From assembly GCF_932294415.1 (NCBI RefSeq), contig NC_065537.1:52206802-52270801 (forward strand): a DNA stretch of 64,000 bases, written 5' to 3'. Position numbers and translations under genes: made by a program. The DNA comes from Quercus robur. Taxonomy: Eukaryota; Streptophyta; Magnoliopsida; Fagales; Fagaceae. The notes beneath the pieces were generated by a model. It saw only the letters and a list, made by a program, of their open reading frames with translations. It was not told the DNA's origin and did no database searches. Shown here one piece after another: positions 25,201 through 36,290 of the stretch (position 1 is the first letter of the stretch; each line of letters starts with the position of its first letter).

Positions 25201-26802
25201 GTTTATTAGTATGTTTGGAGTATTTATGCTGTTTTTAGCACAAATTCCATCCTTTCACTCGCTGAGGCATATCAATCTTGTCTCTCTAGCCCTTTGCCTT
25301 GCTTTCAGTGCTTGTGTCACAGCCGGTACCATACATGTCGGTAAGACTTCAGCACCACAAATTACATGAAAACATGTCTCCGAATATGAATATCACAGAC
25401 ATTGAGACATACACTGCTTTTACAGGATATTCCAAGAATGCTCCTACTAGGGACTATTCCTTAAATAGCTCCGGACTAAATCGTGTTTTTGGTGGTGTTA
25501 ATGCTGTTTCAATCATTGCTACTACATATGCCTGTGGAATTATTCCGGAAATACAGGTTTAGTTCTGCCCCTGCATTCATTTGTTGCCAAGAAAAAAATT
25601 TTGAGAAAAGAAAGAAAAAACAAATCCTATTTTATTCCCCTTTCTTTATTTTGAGCTTGTATATACAAACTGAAATTCCAGTTAAATTGTGATATAACTT
25701 GCATCTAACTCCGATTATAGTATGAAAGAAAGTATCTCTTGTAACAGTTCTATCAAGTCTAATAGCACAATGAATGAATATATACCATATGATTCAATTT
25801 TCTGTTCTTTAGTCAAAATTGGTCTCACCAACTTTCCATTCATTGGGTTAATTCATTGATAACTTGTATAACTGTTAACAAAAATACTTTCTCCTAATGT
25901 GTAGATCAAAGTTAGATTCTATATACTTCAATGCCAATGATTATAAGTGAGAAATAGAACTAGGTTGCCTTATATTTCTTCCATTCACAGGCAACCATAG
26001 CTCCTCCAGTCAAGGGTAAAATGCTCAAAGGTTTATGCGTCTGTTACTCTGTTATACTCGTGACTTATTTCAGCGTTGCAATCTCTGGGTATTGGGCATT
26101 TGGCAATCAGGCTATGGGGACTGTTCTTTCAAATTTTATGGGTAATGGACAGCCTTTGCTACCAACTTGGTTTCTCTTGATGACCAATATTTTCATTCTT
26201 CTGCAAATATCAGCTGTCACAGTGGTAAGTCCAACTCAAATATTTAGCTTGATAATGCCAAAAAATTAAACTGATGTTTACAATTTTCAGACATTTGTAT
26301 ATTATGTTATTGACTTAGCACCAATCATATTCATTGTCATGTCGGTCTGTAAACTTCACAATCCTTCCCTCAAATATGGCAGCATTAACTTTCATGACTA
26401 TATTACAAATTGGTTAAAATGCAGGTTTACTTGCAACCAACAAATGAAGTGTTTGAAAAGTGGTTTGCAGACCCCAAAATGGATCAGTTTTCCTATCGTA
26501 ACGTTGTGCCAAGGTTGATTTCCCGGTCAATATCAGTGATTATAGGTTCATTAATTGCGGCTATGCTACCGTTCTTTGGAGATATCATGGCAGTTTTTGG
26601 GGCATTTGGATGTATTCCTCTAGATTTTATTTTCCCCATGGTTGTCTACAATATGACTTTCAAGCCCTCAAAGCGTGGCCTTGTTTTTTGGGGTAACACG
26701 TTCATTGCAGTGGCATCTACAGCTTTGTCCATCGTAGGTGCAATAGCATCAGTTCGACAAATAGTTATCGATGCCAAAACATATCGTTTGTTTGCTAACT
26801 AG
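19203..26802 (+). CDS. GABA transporter 1-like permease (AAAP family), complete seven-exon gene
   Basis: A plasma-membrane, probably proton-coupled carrier for GABA or related amino acids. Exons: 19203-19314, 19578-19808, 20133-20230, 25154-25340, 25426-25556, 25991-26224 and 26425-26802. All introns are GT-AG and the joined frame is open, giving 456 residues, the usual length. It starts MAAVVPDSS. Recognisable family segments are [136 protein letters not shown] and [11 protein letters not shown], with about ten hydrophobic helices. Intron 3 is 4.9 kb and holds an antisense F-box pseudogene and MITEs. The TAG stop lies inside a Helitron end, so the native 3'UTR is displaced by 4.2 kb. It appears functional as read. 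Substrate is inferred from similarity to Arabidopsis GAT1. Confidence 0.93.
20761..20816. mobile_element. Miniature palindromic element in transporter intron 3
   Basis: A perfect 13-bp inverted repeat, GTGTTTGGTACAT and its complement, closes a 56-bp unit. It resembles the ends of hAT-like MITEs but may be only a remnant. Confidence 0.5.
21805..21946 (-). mobile_element. hAT-like MITE, copy 1
   Basis: The reverse complement aligns along its length with the element at 22643-22786, sharing TTATTTGTAGTTTTTTGAAA, GAGTGAAAAA and TTTAAAAACT. The ends are variants of AAGGCCC(T/A)TTTGG. It lies in transporter intron 3. Confidence 0.75.
22643..22786 (+). mobile_element. hAT-like MITE, copy 2, inside the F-box pseudogene
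   Basis: TAGGCCTGTTTGATAGAGG at the left is mirrored by CCAAACAGGCCCTA at the right, typical of hAT-type MITEs in plants. It belongs to the same family as 21805-21946 but is inverted. It lies between two F-box-associated domain segments of the pseudogene. Confidence 0.8.
22854..22961. repeat. 52-bp tandem repeat, two copies and a partial
   Basis: The unit containing caagcactattattgcatc and acacacggcactgtt repeats in direct tandem with a few changes. It lies in the inserted stretch that splits the F-box pseudogene. Confidence 0.85.
26511..26798 (+). repeat. Start of second arm of tandem segmental duplication (exon part)
   Basis: This matches 1-290 nearly base for base, ending at GCTAA where the Helitron begins. 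The second arm resumes at about 31041 and runs to 33063. Repeat pitch is about 26.5 kb. Confidence 0.9.
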
Positions 26803-27088
26803 TAAGTTGCCCGTGTAATGCACAGATAACGTTGTAATGTTTTGTGTAAATTTGTTTTTTAGAGAATGTTATACATATATTATAGCATATTTGTTATAAA
26901 AATTTGTTAGTAATGAGTTCATCATAAGAAGTAACAATTATATATTGCACATACATATCTATTATAATTATTCTGTTCAAGTAATGAGCAAAAAAAAAAA
27001 AAAAAACAACAACAACAACATTGGAGTAATATTGTATAACAAAAGTTGATAAAAGCATATTAATTCATTTTATATTATTGATCTTTAT

Positions 27089-29000
27089 CCCCTTCCTACT
27101 AATAGTGGAAGCCCCAAGTATTTCTCATGATGTCTGACTATCTCGACCCCTAACTGGATAAAGGATCAGGTGGGAAGGAAAATTGTGGGGTGGAAAGGCA
27201 AGCTCTTATCCAATGCAGGTAGAGAAATCCTTATAAAAGCTGTTGCACAAGCCACATCTATATACACTATGAGTGTTTTCAAGTCTAGACTCTCTGTGCA
27301 AGGATTTGAATTCAATAATGGGTAATTTCTAGTGGGGTCAGAAAGAAAGGGAAAGGAGATTGGCATGGGTTTCTTGGGAGAAATTATGCAAACCAAAGTC
27401 CGAGGGAGGTATAAGGTTTAGGGACCTCAAGGCTTTCAATCTAGCACTCTTAGCGAAGCAAGGATGGAGAATTTTAGAGAATCCAAACTCACTAGTTCAT
27501 AGAGTTTACAAAGCTAAGTACTTTACAAAGGAGTCGTTCTTAAATGCTCAAGTGGGTAGGAAGCCCTCCTACACGTGGCGAAGTATTATGCCAGCAAGAG
27601 ATATAATTATGAAGGGCTCTTGGTGGTGCATAGGCAATGGGCAAAAAGTTCACATTTGGAATGATAGGTGGATCCCAAGACCAAATTCCTTCAAAGTAAT
27701 CAGTCCTCGGAGAGCTCAGTATAAGGAAGTGATGGTTTCGGACCTCATTGATACAAATAGGAGGAGCTAGGATGCAACCAAGGTCAAAAGCATTTTAATC
27801 CCGCATGAACACAGATAATGTTGGGCATCCCAATAAGCTATAGACTACCTGATGATTCGGTCATATGGGCTGGGACCCCAAATGGAAAATTTACAGTGAA
27901 GAGTGCCTACAGGGTAGTGCAAAATTGCCTAAATGAGGGGTCTACAAGGTCTGACATGGGCAGCAGCTTTGACAATGCGAAGATGAAAGCTATATGGAAA
28001 ATGGTTTGGCAATTGGAGTGCCCAAGCAAAATAAAACACTTCATGTGAAGGGCGTGTAAGAACATTCTTCCTACTAGAAATAGGCTAAAGGTGAGGGGAG
28101 TAGGTTGTGAGGACTGCTGTGCTCTGTGTGGTTCTAGTGAGACATCAGGGCATATCCTTTGGGATTGTAAATTTGCAAAGGAAGTATGGAATGGAATGAA
28201 AACTAAACTCCCTGCTCTGCCTAAACCCGTGCTTGAGTTCTTGAATTTGTGTGGGAGGTAGTGGATTCTTGTCCAAATGTTAATTGGGTGCCGTTTGTTG
28301 TGACTGCATGGAACTCGTGGAATAATAAAAATACAGTGATACATGGTGGACAAAACAAAGGGAAGGTGGGGCTTATTAAGTCAGTGGTTGGTTATGTTGA
28401 AGAGATCAAAAGTGAGAAGACAACATAGAGGAGAGCTCATTTAGGTGCTGCACAAATATGGACTCCATCAAAGCAAGGATGGTATAAGGTTAATACGGAT
28501 GGAGCAGTGTTCAGGGAGGCAGGGAGCTGAGGCATAGGAGTGGTAGTCAGGAATGATAAGGGACAGATCATGGGGGCACTGAGCAGAAGACTGGAGCTGC
28601 CACTGGGAGCGTTGGAGGTAGAGGCAAAAGCTGTGGAAGAAGGGGTCCAATTTGCAAGGGACCTTAGCCTTGGTCAGATAGTAATTGAGAGTGACTCTCA
28701 AGTGGTGGTCAACTCATCACGCGATCTAGGCCTGACTCAAAGTTATGTCCAAAAAGTAATTGAAGGCACAAGAATGGGATTGTGCTGGTTTACTACGTGG
28801 GAGGTGTCTCACACTCATAGAGGCTGCAACGTCGCGGGTCATATTCTGGCAAAACATGCCAAGGTTGTACATGATTGTGACATTTGGGTGGAGGATACTC
28901 CATCTATGATTGTAGATCAAGTACTAAATGATGTAAACTGTATGACTTCCATTTCGGTTTAATGAAATGTATATGTTGTGAATCAAAAATATATATATAT
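27089..29000 (+). mobile_element. 5'-truncated L1-type LINE with 17-bp target duplication
   Basis: Decayed ORF2 C-terminal coding is read on + in pieces: VGWKGKLLSNAGREILIKAV (end of the reverse transcriptase), LAWVSWEKLCKPKSEGG and GIRFRDLKAFNLALLAKQGW, a zf-RVT segment with CALCGSSETSGHILWDC, then an RNase H domain (VNTDGAVF, LEVEAKAVEEG, VIESDSQVVV, GCNVAGHILAKHA) ending at TAA 28960-28962. Stops and frameshifts interrupt it at about 27767, 28047, 28245 and 28426. It ends in an A/TA-rich tail. A perfect 17-bp duplication, ATATTATTGATCTTTAT, lies on both sides (27072-27088 and 29001-29017). The endonuclease and YADD part of the reverse transcriptase are missing, as in 5'-truncated insertions. 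Confidence 0.9.
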
Positions 29001-29367
29001 ATATTATTGATCTTTATTATGTGATGTAATAAAGAGCTTCATTACAAAATCTCGTTTTTTGTTGTTTCTTCAATGATTTGTTATTGTGGTATGGCGATGC
29101 TTGTAAAGCTTGTTAAGGGGTATGTTATCATCATATGTTTCTTCATCTTCAACATTTGAAGCTTGGTACGATCCTATTTGTTTAATTTTTTAGCTTCCAT
29201 CACTTTTTCCTTTTATTGCATTATTTGTGTTAATCATTAATGAATTGGCATTGGAACATTCTTGACTGGATCTTACAAAGTTTGGACCTCTAGATTTGTT
29301 GTCGTGATTTTTCGTAGATATTTGCATTCATTTTAAATTTCAGTGATATAACAATTTTTTTGTAAAT

Positions 29368-29402
<35 letters not shown>

Positions 29403-29699
29403 TGTTAATTTAGGAATAGTGTAACAAAAGGGTTAATATAGTATATTGGATTGTGTATTTTTCTTTTCTTCTATATCTTTTTGTCATTTGAAGGTGCATA
29501 AAAACTCTTAGCAACTATGTAATTTTCAAAACCATCTTTTAGATTGAATTCATTCAAATAAAGTAGGAAAATGCTTTTTTTTATTTTTTCCAAAAATTTT
29601 CATCAATTCATGTGGGATTCCTTCTCCAATATCAATTTGCAAATGTGGAATTTAATATATATTATGATCAATAGTTTTATAATAATTTTAAATAAGTTG

Positions 29700-30625
29700 T
29701 ACCTTAGTTTGTTTTTCAGCAAGATCTCTTGCAGATTTATTTAGGATTTTCTCAGAATCTCAATCAAATATCACAAAAGTTGTTTTGTCAGTTGCATCAA
29801 AAACTTCAATTTGAATCCTATATCTAAAGTAGTTTGTAATTTTATATCTAGTAGTTCTAGTGAGATAAATATATTATAAATATTTGGAGATATAGTTAAT
29901 GTGAGTGCCTCTAATCTTGGGATAGAGAGATTTGTTTTTATTTCACATTTTGCACACCAAAATGATCCTGATTGTGGTTTGATCTTCATTCCACAAAACA
30001 TGCACGAAATATAATAACAACCTATTGTTGTATCAATCTTGCTTATTGTTGCAATACTCTAGTAGTTCACATCTTGCAATGAACTTTGAAGTTAATATGT
30101 ATTATTTTTTAATGTAAATAATATGATGTATTATTATTTTTTCATGTAAATGATGAGTATAATTTGAAATGATTAACAAACATGTTTCGTAAGATCCCAT
30201 TCAATGCATTTTATCTCTGTTATTGTCTTCATATTCTTTAAAGATAAATCCTCCTATGAAAATTGTTTTGCATGTATTTTTGGTATTTCTTGTATATATA
30301 GGATCATGTTTTTGACCATTCCTATCACTGATTTTTTTTTTTTTTTAAGAAAATACTATGTAAATGAAATTTTGTGAGATAGTGTATGTTATTTATCAGA
30401 CTTTTTTTGTTATTATAAATTTTAGAAATAGGCACTTGTCATTATTTTAGCAACCTCAGGAATCTCAAGATTTATATATATTTTTGTTGCACCAATCGAT
30501 GACGAAGAGAATTTGCCTGAATAAATTGCATAAAACATTATTAATAGACAAAAGCATATTGAATTGAAATTTAGAAAAAAAGGAATACATGATTTCATGA
30601 GAATGAGGTTTTCTAGAAGTATCAT
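29700..30625 (-). pseudogene. RPA1-like (replication protein A large subunit) remnant carried by the Helitron
   Basis: The minus strand reads, from right to left: AIYSGKFSSSSIGATKIYI then NLEIPEVAKI (end of a DNA-binding OB fold); a MKTITEIK segment near 30240; then ATISKIDTTIGCYYISC, MFCGMKIKPQSGSFWCAKC (a CxxC...CxxC zinc ribbon, about 30050-29945); and EVFDATDKTTFVIFD near 29800-29770, followed by a stop and SEKILNKSARDLAEKQ. These are the order and motifs of the RPA1 C-terminal single-strand-binding domain. Stops and exon loss make it a pseudogene. RPA-like genes are known cargo or accessory genes of plant Helitrons, which supports the host element call. Confidence 0.75.
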
Positions 30626-30999
30626 CTATACGTGAGGAAGGAGGAAGAGAGTTTGTAAGTGGATAAGAGTTTTGGCTTTAATTTACACGTTGGAAGGGTT
30701 AGACTTAGGTCATAATATGTAAGGCAATGAGTTTGGGTTCTTCATAGAGTTTGGTCTATTTTTAAAAGGTAGTCCATTTTATAAGAAATAACATTTGGTC
30801 TAATTGTCAAGAGCAGCTCATATTTTATATAACAGTAGAAATAAGTTACTATGATCTATTAGGTAACAATAAAAAAAATAAAAAATAAAAACTTAATAAA
30901 AAGAGGTAAAATGGCTAAATGCAAAATTAGAGCGCCACGTGGCAAGACTTCATGCACTCCTGTATGAGGTCTTTGCTTTTATTTATATATATTGATATT

Positions 31000-31114
31000 G
31001 ATTTCTAGTTCCAGACATCTTTAAGAATCATACATGATACATGTAGCAAATATAGTAGAAGAACCAGAACAATGTATCATGTATGATTCTTAAGGATGTC
31101 TAGAACTAGAAATC
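31000..31114. repeat. 41-bp near-perfect inverted repeat (hairpin) at the Helitron junction
   Basis: Arms 31000-31040 and 31074-31114 are reverse complements at 39 of 41 positions around a 33-bp spacer. The corresponding place in the first duplication arm (about 297-350) has only part of the right arm and no left arm. Confidence 0.9.
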
Positions 31115-33063
31115 TATATATATATATTGGTTTCCAACAACTACGTTTATATGAACTAGGGATCAAGGGAATGAGCATACTTTTAAGAATAGATTTTCAT
31201 ACATTACATAGTACAGGGCTTAATAGATGAAAGAAAGCATAGTGAATTAAGATCCTCTAAAATTGTTATTACAGATGATACAATTGATTATAAGGTCGGA
31301 CTAAATGATCAACACTGAATGAATCACATTACCGAAGTGACACCATAGAAAATGAAGTGGACTTTGGATGGGCCTATAAGTAAGTTGGCTATTGAATTGG
31401 ACCCAATCCGTTTAGTATTTAATCAACACTATTTAATTAGTAATTGTTTATAATGAGTTTCCAAAACAAAGTGGAACAATGTGTTTGTTCACTATCGCAC
31501 TCTTTTATGAACAGGTGCAAATGCGTCTATAAATATGCATTTATCATTTTGCATTCATCCAATTTGTGAGTATATTTAATTGTTCTTGATTATTTATGCA
31601 TTTTAAAGGTATTTTACTTAATAACTTATTGTTGTTCTACTTCACATGATCACTAAAGTAAATTATTTGTGTAATATTTTTGCAACACCACCATGTGCCC
31701 ACTGACCATTTCCAAAATATACAATCTCTATCACATGTAAAACAAGAGCTTGTTCCCACGTGATACAATTGATTGTACTTCTAAACTAAATGATAAACAC
31801 ATGCAATGAACCACCTTTTTAACGCTTAAGATGTTTTTTTAATGACTCGTTTGAGTTGATAGGCAAATTGGATATTGTAATGAAATGTTGTGAATTTTTG
31901 TTGCAATTCTAGCTTTACTCTTGGGGAAAACAATCCTAAGTTGGACTTTGGAGTTAACAATCAATCATGCGTTTAACTGTTATTTATTCGGCATGACTAT
32001 GCTAAATAGGGACTTGAGCTACCATATCGGTCATGAAAAGTTGGATTGAATTTTACCGTATTTGCCATAATTTAAATTGATATCAAAATAGTATTAGATA
32101 ATGTTTATTAAATATGACAATGTTCAATCCACACATTTTGTATATAATAGATAAATAAGATTTAAAATTTTTCATGCTAACTAATTGAACTACAAAACTC
32201 TTAGCAAGCTTAACTACTGGGTTTATGGCTTTAAAGCTTTAAATTCCTAAGGATTTAGACAAAACCCTAATTATATTAATCAATGCCGGATGATAAGCAC
32301 TAATTCTTGACCAAACTGAATTAAATTTTATTTACTCACCTAATTGTCTCACTCAAGCCTCAATGGCATGTTTTTGTGTATGGTTATGGAGCACTCTCTT
32401 TTTACCTCTTGAGCCAAAGGCCACTTCCTCCCAGTCCTTCCTCCTCTTTCTATTTTCTAATGACTCAAGGACGTGGGATGATAATGTAAAAGAAGAAGAG
32501 TGAACAACCTTTGGGATCTGATCAGAGCCGCAATTGAATTTTCTAGTCCTATAAATTATAAAATTAGGCTATGCTAATCATCCATTCATCTATGAAAAAG
32601 AGAGTACCCTAATTCCTTCATAAAATAAACACAATATTACTGCTACTTGTGCTCTACTAATCATCACTTAGCACATTAAAATGCGGGTACCACCACAAAC
32701 CATGCCTCACCTCTCCCATGCTGGTTGGAGAATGGAGTCTTCTTTACCCTCAGTGGGATCAAAGATATCATTATTAACAGTGAAAGTCAATCAAATATAT
32801 AATGACTATAATTAAAAAATTTATAAATTACGTTTTAAAATTAGGACTTTTATAAGTTTACATTGTACTAGTAACATTGCAGACATACAAAATGTGTATA
32901 ATGTTTTACCATTTCTTTTTTTAAAAATGTGTACAACATTATTCACATTTTATGTGTCTACAATGTAAGCTTACATTATTTGTAGTAGTACAGTGTAAAT
33001 TAAAATTTTTCCTTAAATTTATGGTTTATAAATTGTTTCTATTATGGAACCTAAGAATTAGTA
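31115..33063. repeat. Second arm of tandem segmental duplication, 3' flank
   Basis: Aligns with pieces of 380-2205, 3395-3560 and 7100-7924, without the Helitron and solo LTR found in the first arm. Similarity ends at ttatggaacctaagaa (about 33057). No gene is seen. Confidence 0.8.
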
Positions 33064-33481
33064 ATCATTTTTGGAAGGTGAATGAATGAGAGAGGAAGAA
33101 GTGAGCTCAAGTATTCCTTATCTTGCACGTGATAGAGAAATTTTGGAGATAAAAGCACTTTCTGTTGGTACATCGTGAGAACGCATGTTATTTCTTGTTT
33201 GGTTGAAACATCTTTTTCCTTCAATAAACTTTGTCTACTTTAGATTTTTGTTCCTTTAAAAGGTTGCAAGTTTTGTTTTTGAAAATTTTTAGTTAATTTT
33301 GTTCTATTGTCCATCAAGGACAACCTTCCAGTTTTTTTAAAAAGGAAAAAAAAAATTGCTAGTATGTATTTTGTCCTAAATATATTGACCATGTTTTCAT
33401 TTCATCCCTAACTTTTAAAAAACTTCACTCGATTGGAACAATATAAACTTTTGGTCCATCAAGTTAATGATGAGGTTATTA

Positions 33482-33913
33482 AGGCCGTTTGGTTGTGGTG
33501 ATTTGGAGATGGAAAATAGTGGAGAAGGAAAATGAGGTTTTTGGTTGGAGGGTGATTTTGGTGGGACTCAAAGTTTGTTTTCTTTAGACCCACTATTTGG
33601 GGGTTGTTTTCTCCTTGAATTGGGGAAAAGGTGGGCATAGATGAGAAATTACTCATTTGTCCCTATCCTCTTGGGTTTTTTTTTTTTTTTTTCCTCCTTA
33701 TAAATAATAAACTATTAAATGTTTTATAAGTAATAGGTGCATGAGAGTAAATCCATATAAACACTATTTTCTATCATTTCATTATTTTCTCAACAAAATA
33801 AAAAGGTTTTTCATCCTTCTACTTTTTTACCTCTGTCAAACACACATGTGAAAAAACTAAAATATTTTCTATTCCTTATTTCCTTATTTTGTTTTCATTT
33901 CCCAACCAAACGA
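33482..33913. mobile_element. Inverted-repeat element, GGCCGTTTGGTTG type
   Basis: GGCCGTTTGGTTG at the left faces CCCAACCAAACG at the right. The interior is non-coding and pairs partly (gattttggtgggactc / cccactatttggggg). Probably a hAT-like MITE. Confidence 0.5.
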
Positions 33914-33920
33914 AGATAAG

Positions 33921-34556
33921 AGTATTTGGTTGAGATGATTTTGTAGAGGATGAAAAAAAAAAAAAAAAAAAAAAAAAAGAGGGGAAAATAGGAGAGAAAA
34001 TGGTTGAAAGGGGTATTTGCTTAGGAAGGGAGGGGGGGGGGGAATGAAAACTGTTGGAGCTCGGCCTGCTTGGGTGTTTTCTCCTAGGGCCCACCAAAAC
34101 TTGATCTCCTCAAATTGGGAAGAAAATAGAGGGAAAGTAATAGTTGCAGACTTGCAATCAAATAAATGAAATATCCTCTCCTTTTACGTGCTAGACCTAG
34201 TTTTAAACGTGATATTTTCCTAGGCCTGTGATCTATGGGTACACTCCTTTTGGACTTGAATTTTTTCTTGTTACTTTTTTTTCTAGACATAATTTTTCTT
34301 TTTTAATAATTTTGGGTAATTGCTTCTTTTTCTTTTTCTTTTTTTGCTTGCCACTTTTTTTCTCAATTGGGCATCATTTTTTAATAAGGGTATATGAATA
34401 TATTTATATAAACACATTTTTTCCATCCCTTCACTTTTCTACCCTTAACCAAACACAATGAGTGAAACTAAAATCTCTTATATTCTCCCATTTTTTTGTC
34501 TTCTTCCCATGTTCTATTCTCCTAACATTTCCATTTCCCCAACTAAATGGACCCTA
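33921..34556. mobile_element. Second related inverted-repeat element
   Basis: GTATTTGGTTGAGATG at the left faces CCCAACTAAATGGACC at the right. The interior shares the order of features with the element just before it, including a tctaccc...aaccaaacaca block. It holds a poly(A) run at 33955-33978. ORFs here are low-complexity artefacts. Confidence 0.45.
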
Positions 34557-34773
34557 AGAAACAAGCTACGCATACACCTACATCAGCAAATTGTGTAGTG
34601 ATACCAATTTTGAATAAAAGAAATAAAGGATCACATAGCTTAGAAAGAAGTTAGAAGCTTTTGAATTTTCGGGATGCAACTAAAAATTTTCAAAATTTAG
34701 AAACCAAACTGAAACCCACTAAGATATTTCAAAGAAAAAAAATTATACTTAAGTGTAAATAGAGTATATTATA

Positions 34774-36290
34774 CTAGTATGTAGCCCCGTGCTATCGCAC
34801 GGGAATGGATATATTATTAATTATGAGTTTATTCATATTTAAAAGGCTCAGTTAAGTCTAAATTCATATTATTAACCAGAAAATTTCATTAACAAAACTT
34901 AGCAGTATATATATTTTACATAGAAAGATGAACCTTGGTGACAATGTTTATCCAAAAGATCCATTCACGCTTTTGAATCTTCAATCTCTATTAGTGATTG
35001 AAATTTTCGTAGCTTAAAAAATTTAAAATTAAAAAAAAAAAAACCCTCAGAGTTGTACTCATTTTGTAGTTTTACAATGGGTCATTTTCTAACATGATGG
35101 ACATTTGTGTGAAGAAAAAACCTCTGAAGTTTCATGGCTGATAAAATAAATTCTCTCCAATCTCTTTTTATAGAGAGAAGGGTTTGTGCGTGTTTTTATA
35201 CATTCTTCATAGTTGTATTATCACGAAGCAGGTCCAATGGATTTAGATTGGTACTACCGATTCCCAAAGCATGAGTGTTTAATGTGTTATTAATTTCATC
35301 TCATTGGCTTCTGCACATGACAGTAAAATTAAAAATAATTAGATTATACACGTGTATAGTAAAATTGGACTCCAATTTCAAATTCTAATTGAACAATTGG
35401 AATGATAATATATGATAGTAACAACAATAGGAAAATTCAAATAAAATTTCGAATTAAATTGTAACAATCTAAATAAAAAATTCCAGTAAAAAGACAGGGT
35501 GGAGTGATATACTCCAAGAAGGCGACCAAACTTGTGTAAATATAGAATAATAAATCTCTCTTTGGAAAATTTACATTGTTCATAACCTTTACCTTCACTG
35601 AACATTTTAAAAACATAGTGACTCACATCTGCCATCCAGACATCTACAGCCGGGTCCTCTCCAATTCGCGTGAGATCCCATTGATCACTAAGTTCCTTTG
35701 CAGCCTGCAAAAAGTATCATCCATCGGTCCACAGCAGTGCTTTCTTCATTTTATAGGTGCCAAACTTGAACAAAAAGCCAAATATAAGGATAGTGAATTT
35801 TATGCATAATGTGCATCTAATCACATATTAGCAATTTATAACAAATGTAAAGATGCAAACTTTGTAAGTGAATAGTAAACAAAACTCAATGTCAGAACCA
35901 AGAAGAAAACACTTTAATCCGAAACTTAGTGCAAATGTAAATATGCAAACTTTGTAAGCAATTTATAACAAAGATGCAAACTCTGGCTTTGCTATCTTTT
36001 TGGAAATTATGCAATGTACCCAAATCAAGTTCTTATCACCGATATTAATCTCTTTGGTTTTCATGTTTGACTACAAAATCAAGAAAAAACTTAATTAGCA
36101 CAGTAACTCACTTGACCCGATACATAGAAGTGGTTTTAATGAGAATGAGCCAACATACATTTAGCCACATGATGCAAAATTCAACTTCAATTTCAGATTC
36201 TAGACACATGGCACAAAATTAGAATTCTAATTTGGAATTCAATTTCACACACTCTCTCTATTTCACCTATTATTTGAATATGCTTTTACT
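34774..36290 (-). mobile_element. Non-autonomous Helitron with a clear 3' hairpin
   Basis: Minus-strand 3' end: a stem of seven pairs (CCCGTGC-GATA-GCACGGG, 34786-34803), eight bases, then CTAG (34774-34777) next to host A on +. The body shares words with other Helitrons in the window, such as aaaattggactccaattt near 35360 and acacatggcacaaaatta near 36205. The 5' end is placed only roughly. It carries one exon-like fragment (35627-35704) and no Rep/helicase. Confidence 0.75.
35627..35704 (-). pseudogene. Captured single exon of unknown gene inside Helitron
   Basis: A 78-bp open segment (26 codons in phase 0) is bounded by a good acceptor (tttttgcag) and donor (gtgagt) on the minus strand. 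The reading begins AAKELSDQWDLTRIGEDP and goes on AVDVWMAD. Its balanced codon use contrasts with the AT-rich surroundings. I do not recognise the family. It lies in the same orientation as the Helitron, as expected for a captured exon that could still be spliced into a read-through transcript. Confidence 0.6.

Larger units (their letters stand above)
26799..30995 (-). mobile_element. 4.2-kb Helitron with RPA1-like remnants and a nested LINE
   Basis: Read on the minus strand, the right end is TCAATATATATAAATAAAAGC (starting TC) and the left end is a degenerate hairpin (CTGTG..CACGGG) nine bases from CTAG (26799-26802). It sits between host A (26798) and T (30996), the Helitron A|T rule. The other duplication arm reads GCTAA-TATG directly at this place. 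The interior holds an RPA1-like gene remnant, which plant Helitrons often carry. I found no Rep motif or helicase, so the copy is non-autonomous. A LINE with its own target duplication (27072-29017) lies inside. Confidence 0.82.

Noticed and set aside
27166..28353. Minus-strand ORFs of 76 and 148 codons
   Set aside because: Shadows of the LINE ORF2 on the opposite strand, without protein motifs.
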